From assembly GCA_947456345.1 (NCBI GenBank), contig CANGQU010000030.1:1-7569 (forward strand): a DNA stretch of 7,569 bases, written 5' to 3'. The notes beneath the pieces are model-generated. The model was not told the origin of the DNA, searched no databases, and saw only the letters and a list, made by a program, of their open reading frames with translations. Shown one piece after another: positions 5,639 through 7,569 of the stretch. Each line of letters starts with the position of its first letter. The stretch's first letter is position 1. Source of the stretch: Alphaproteobacteria bacterium (lineage in GTDB: Bacteria > Pseudomonadota > Alphaproteobacteria > SHNJ01). Made by a program: the position numbers and the translations under genes.

Positions 5639-6868
5639 ATGTTCAAAGGCCTGGGCCAAAGCGCCGCCAAATCCCATCCCGCCAATTCCCCGCAATCGGA
5701 AACCGCCCTGCGCGATTTTATTTTCACTTCCGAATCCGTGTCCGAAGGACACCCCGACAAAGTTTGCGATCGCATTTCGGACGCGATCGTCGATACCTAT
5801 TTGCGCGCCGATCCCACCGCGCGCGTAGCCTTGGAAACTTTGGCGACCACGAACAAAGTGGTTTTGGCTGGTGAAGTGCGCGGCCCTGAAACCATCACCC
5901 ACGAAGTATTGAAATTCGTCGCGCGCGAATGCGTGCGGCAAATCGGTTATGACCAAGAAGGATTCCATTGGAAAAATCTGGATATCCAATGCCTAGTGCA
6001 CCAGCAATCGGCTGATATTGCCCAAGGCGTTGACGCCACAGGCGACAAGGACGAAGGGGCGGGTGATCAGGGCATCATGTTCGGGTACGCCACCAATGAA
6101 ACCGAAGATTTAATGCCAGCACCCTTGTATTACTCGCATAAAATTTTGCGCAGCCTGGCCGAGGCGCGGCATAACGGCAAATTGCCCGATCTGCGCCCCG
6201 ATGCCAAAAGCCAATTCAGCTTGCGCTATGTCAACGGCAAGCCCGTGGGCGCTACATCCATTGTCGTTTCAACCCAGCATCGCGACGGCTTGTCGTCCAA
6301 AGATGTGCGCGAAATGATCCGCCCGTTCGTGAAATCCTGTTTGCCCGATGGCTGGATGCCGCCGGAAAACGAATTTTACGTCAACCCAACCGGTCGTTTT
6401 GTGATCGGCGGGCCGGATGGCGATACTGGTTTGACGGGCCGGAAAATTATTGTCGATTCCTATGGCGGATCGGCCCCGCATGGCGGCGGCGCGTTTTCGG
6501 GCAAGGATCCGACCAAGGTTGACCGTTCCGCTGCGTATGTCGCACGGTATTTGGCGAAAAACGTCGTGGCCGCTGGGATTGCCGAAAAATGCTTGATCCA
6601 ATTGTCGTATGCGATTGGTGTCGCCAAACCGTTATCGGTGTATGTGAATACGTATTCGAACGGCGCGGTGGACGAACAAAAACTGTCCAAGGTGTTGCAA
6701 GAAATGGTCAATCTGACCCCGCGCGGCATCCGCACCCATTTGCAATTGAACAAGCCGATTTACGAACGCACCGCAGCCTACGGCCATTTTGGCCGCAAGC
6801 CCGAAGCCGATGGCGGTTTCAGCTGGGAGCGCACCGATCTGGCCGACGCCTTGCGCCGCGCGTTTTAG
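5639..6868 (+). CDS. metK: MetK, S-adenosylmethionine synthetase
   Basis: MetK makes S-adenosylmethionine from ATP and methionine; it is a cytoplasmic, normally tetrameric enzyme. The 409-residue product has the ATP-binding segment [16 protein letters not shown] (29-44), [17 protein letters not shown] (135-151) and the phosphate-binding loop with [19 protein letters not shown] (282-300), all intact. It is about 10-20 residues longer than many homologues, because about 25 residues precede the conserved start. ATG 5639 is nonetheless supported by AGGAG 6 bases upstream. GCTCC (5615-5619) could pair with the Shine-Dalgarno GGAGC (5629-5633), but much of that arm lies before the predicted transcription start. 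metK after an XRE gene is the usual alphaproteobacterial arrangement. The normal next gene, trmB, is not present. Confidence 0.97.
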   Translation: MFKGLGQSAAKSHPANSPQSETALRDFIFTSESVSEGHPDKVCDRISDAIVDTYLRADPTARVALETLATTNKVVLAGEVRGPETITHEVLKFVARECVRQIGYDQEGFHWKNLDIQCLVHQQSADIAQGVDATGDKDEGAGDQGIMFGYATNETEDLMPAPLYYSHKILRSLAEARHNGKLPDLRPDAKSQFSLRYVNGKPVGATSIVVSTQHRDGLSSKDVREMIRPFVKSCLPDGWMPPENEFYVNPTGRFVIGGPDGDTGLTGRKIIVDSYGGSAPHGGGAFSGKDPTKVDRSAAYVARYLAKNVVAAGIAEKCLIQLSYAIGVAKPLSVYVNTYSNGAVDEQKLSKVLQEMVNLTPRGIRTHLQLNKPIYERTAAYGHFGRKPEADGGFSWERTDLADALRRAF

Positions 6869-6872
6869 TTTT

Positions 6873-6900
6873 GAGTGGAGAGTGGGGAGTGGAGGGTGAA
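6873..6900. repeat. GAGTGGA heptanucleotide array after metK
   Basis: Units GAGTGGA, GAGTGGG, GAGTGGA and the decayed GGGTGAA start at 6873, 6880, 6887 and 6894. The array begins four bases after the metK stop codon. It belongs to the same unit class as the inverted array in the lnt N-terminus, more than 3 kb away. Confidence 0.85.
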
Positions 6901-6918
6901 TATGAATAATTCACCTCC
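6891..6918. terminator. Hairpin between the convergent metK and unknown gene
   Basis: GTGAAT (6896-6901) pairs with ATTCAC (6909-6914) around a 7-base loop. The stem extends outward with G6895-C6915 and, past a one-base bulge at 6894, three more pairs (6891-6893 with 6916-6918). It lies between two converging genes, where a bidirectional terminator is expected. Neither strand has a T-run after the stem, so termination is only possible. The left arm is the last part of the tandem array. Confidence 0.35.
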
Positions 6919-6934
6919 CCCTTGCTACGGATTC

Positions 6935-7456
6935 TTATCGCGCCATCGCGGCCTGCATTTCCCGGCGGCGGCGTATGGCTTGGAGATGGCCGATTCCAGC
7001 CAAGGACAAAGAAAAAATAACGCCGCATGCTGCGCCGACGATGGCGCCCATTGCAAAAACATGATTAGATTCTGTCTCTTGTTGCAAATTCCAAGCGTGC
7101 CCGGCTAAAGCGGCTTTTTGTGCGTTTAGAACCATTTGCGGTTCTCTCTCGATGGCGGTTAACAACTCGCTACCATTCTGCCTTGCTAGAGCCAGGGCAA
7201 CTGGATCGGCATTTTTGGTAGAAAAATCACCCAATGAAATCGGTATTTCCTTCCCCTGGGTCGCAACGCTTACAATCGGCGCAGCTGGAGAATTAATCAG
7301 ATGAAATGGCAGTCTTACCAAAACTCCGCTCAAACTCCCTAAAACAGCAGATGCTGCAGGAACAAGGAAATATGAATAAGCTAGAACACCTCTTCCGTCA
7401 TTTAAAAAATCTTGCCTGTATCCGGCAACTGTTGGACCAAACACTTGTTTAAACAT
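6935..7456 (-). CDS. Unknown two-helix membrane protein
   Basis: I do not recognise this 173-residue product. It has two hydrophobic segments, about 24-50 (rich in Ala, Leu, Val, Ser) and 132-157 (MGAIVGAACGVIFSLSLAG), joined by a polar stretch of about 80 residues. Basic residues before the first helix and RRRR at 162-165 after the second suggest both ends are in the cytoplasm and the middle is periplasmic. No signal-peptide cleavage site, enzyme motif or known domain is evident. The start is well supported: GGAGGGG lies just before the ATG (7454-7456). It converges on metK. Its early codons use AGG, AGA, GGA, CTA and GCT, and its 5' half is A+T-richer, unlike the housekeeping genes beside it, which hints at transfer. 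That the gene is real is likely; its function is unknown. Confidence 0.75.
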   Translation of the reverse strand: MFKQVFGPTVAGYRQDFLNDGRGVLAYSYFLVPAASAVLGSLSGVLVRLPFHLINSPAAPIVSVATQGKEIPISLGDFSTKNADPVALALARQNGSELLTAIEREPQMVLNAQKAALAGHAWNLQQETESNHVFAMGAIVGAACGVIFSLSLAGIGHLQAIRRRREMQAAMAR

Positions 7457-7463
7457 CCACCCC

Positions 7464-7487
7464 TCCGTTATTTGTTAACGTAACGGA
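7464..7487 (-). promoter_or_regulatory. Dyad at the start of the unknown gene, operator or Shine-Dalgarno-masking stem
   Basis: TCCGTTA (7464-7470) and TAACGGA (7481-7487) are perfect 7-base inverted arms 10 bases apart, with a nested GTTAAC palindrome (7474-7479). On the - strand the gene-proximal arm overlaps the first bases of the Shine-Dalgarno sequence GGAGGGG. If transcription starts near 7480 only that arm is transcribed, so the dyad would act as a DNA operator. With an upstream start it could be an mRNA hairpin. Confidence 0.35.
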
Positions 7488-7517
7488 TATTAACCCCCCC
7501 CCCTGCGCCGTTGTCAA
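7487..7517 (-). promoter_or_regulatory. Candidate promoter with a G10 tract in its spacer
   Basis: On the - strand: TTGACA (7517-7512, perfect -35), a 19-base spacer containing ten consecutive G (7503-7494), then TAATAT (7492-7487, 4 of 6 matches). The start would fall near 7480, giving a leader of about 24 bases with the Shine-Dalgarno sequence. A perfect TATAAT (7527-7522) further upstream lacks a good -35 and is the alternative; the G10 would then be in the leader. Confidence 0.5.
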
Positions 7518-7569
7518 ACGGATTATAGTAGCGGCTGAGAAGCGGCTGGGGCAAGCGAGTAGCAAAAAA

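Noticed and set aside
6875..7108. Small + strand open frame after metK
   Set aside because: It starts in the tandem array and runs antisense to the better supported - strand gene, which has its own Shine-Dalgarno sequence and plausible membrane helices.
6869..7569. trmB or rimP expected after metK
   Set aside because: No frame here resembles a SAM-dependent tRNA methyltransferase or RimP.
7531..7569. Direct repeat GCGGCTG (7531-7537 and 7542-7548) at the window end
   Set aside because: Two short copies 11 bases apart in G+C-rich sequence could be chance; too little sequence remains to judge.

Overview
The window carries a stretch of alphaproteobacterial housekeeping chromosome. The gene order miaB (3' part) - phoH - ybeY - corC - lnt - XRE regulator - metK, all on the + strand, is a well known alphaproteobacterial neighbourhood. 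The sequences fit it: the XRE protein is of the type found between lnt and metK in that class, and MetK carries the [14 protein letters not shown] segment. G+C looks moderate, with heavy use of TTG for leucine. I cannot name the genus.

Layout: 2-886 is the MiaB tRNA methylthiotransferase lacking its N-terminus; 915-1937 PhoH ATPase; 1994-2509 YbeY rRNA-maturation endonuclease; 2586-3440 CorC-type CBS protein; 3506-4960 Lnt apolipoprotein N-acyltransferase; 5089-5565 XRE regulator; 5639-6868 MetK. A convergent gene of unknown function, 7456-6935 on the - strand, encodes a predicted two-helix membrane protein. It sits where alphaproteobacteria usually have trmB, and its codon use differs from its neighbours. 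The operon joins tRNA modification and ribosome quality control (MiaB, PhoH, YbeY) to envelope functions (CorC, Lnt). MetK makes the S-adenosylmethionine that MiaB consumes.

The striking part lies between the genes. Six of the seven gene boundaries hold short tandem arrays with a 7-base period (8 in one case). Each boundary has a different unit, yet most are also dyad-symmetric and foldable. They resemble the short tandemly repeated repetitive (STRR) sequences described in heterocystous cyanobacteria. Several have entered genes: they supply the MiaB tail and stop codon, the YbeY start codon and last residues, and part of the Lnt N-terminus. Two of them also supply the -35 element of good sigma70-type promoters, for corC (predicted leaderless) and metK.

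The - strand gene has a possible phase-variable promoter: a perfect TTGACA, a G10 tract inside the spacer, and TAATAT. The first four complete genes lack visible Shine-Dalgarno sequences; the last three have them. No RNA genes, insertion sequences or CRISPR arrays were seen, and no stretch longer than 300 bases is without a gene.
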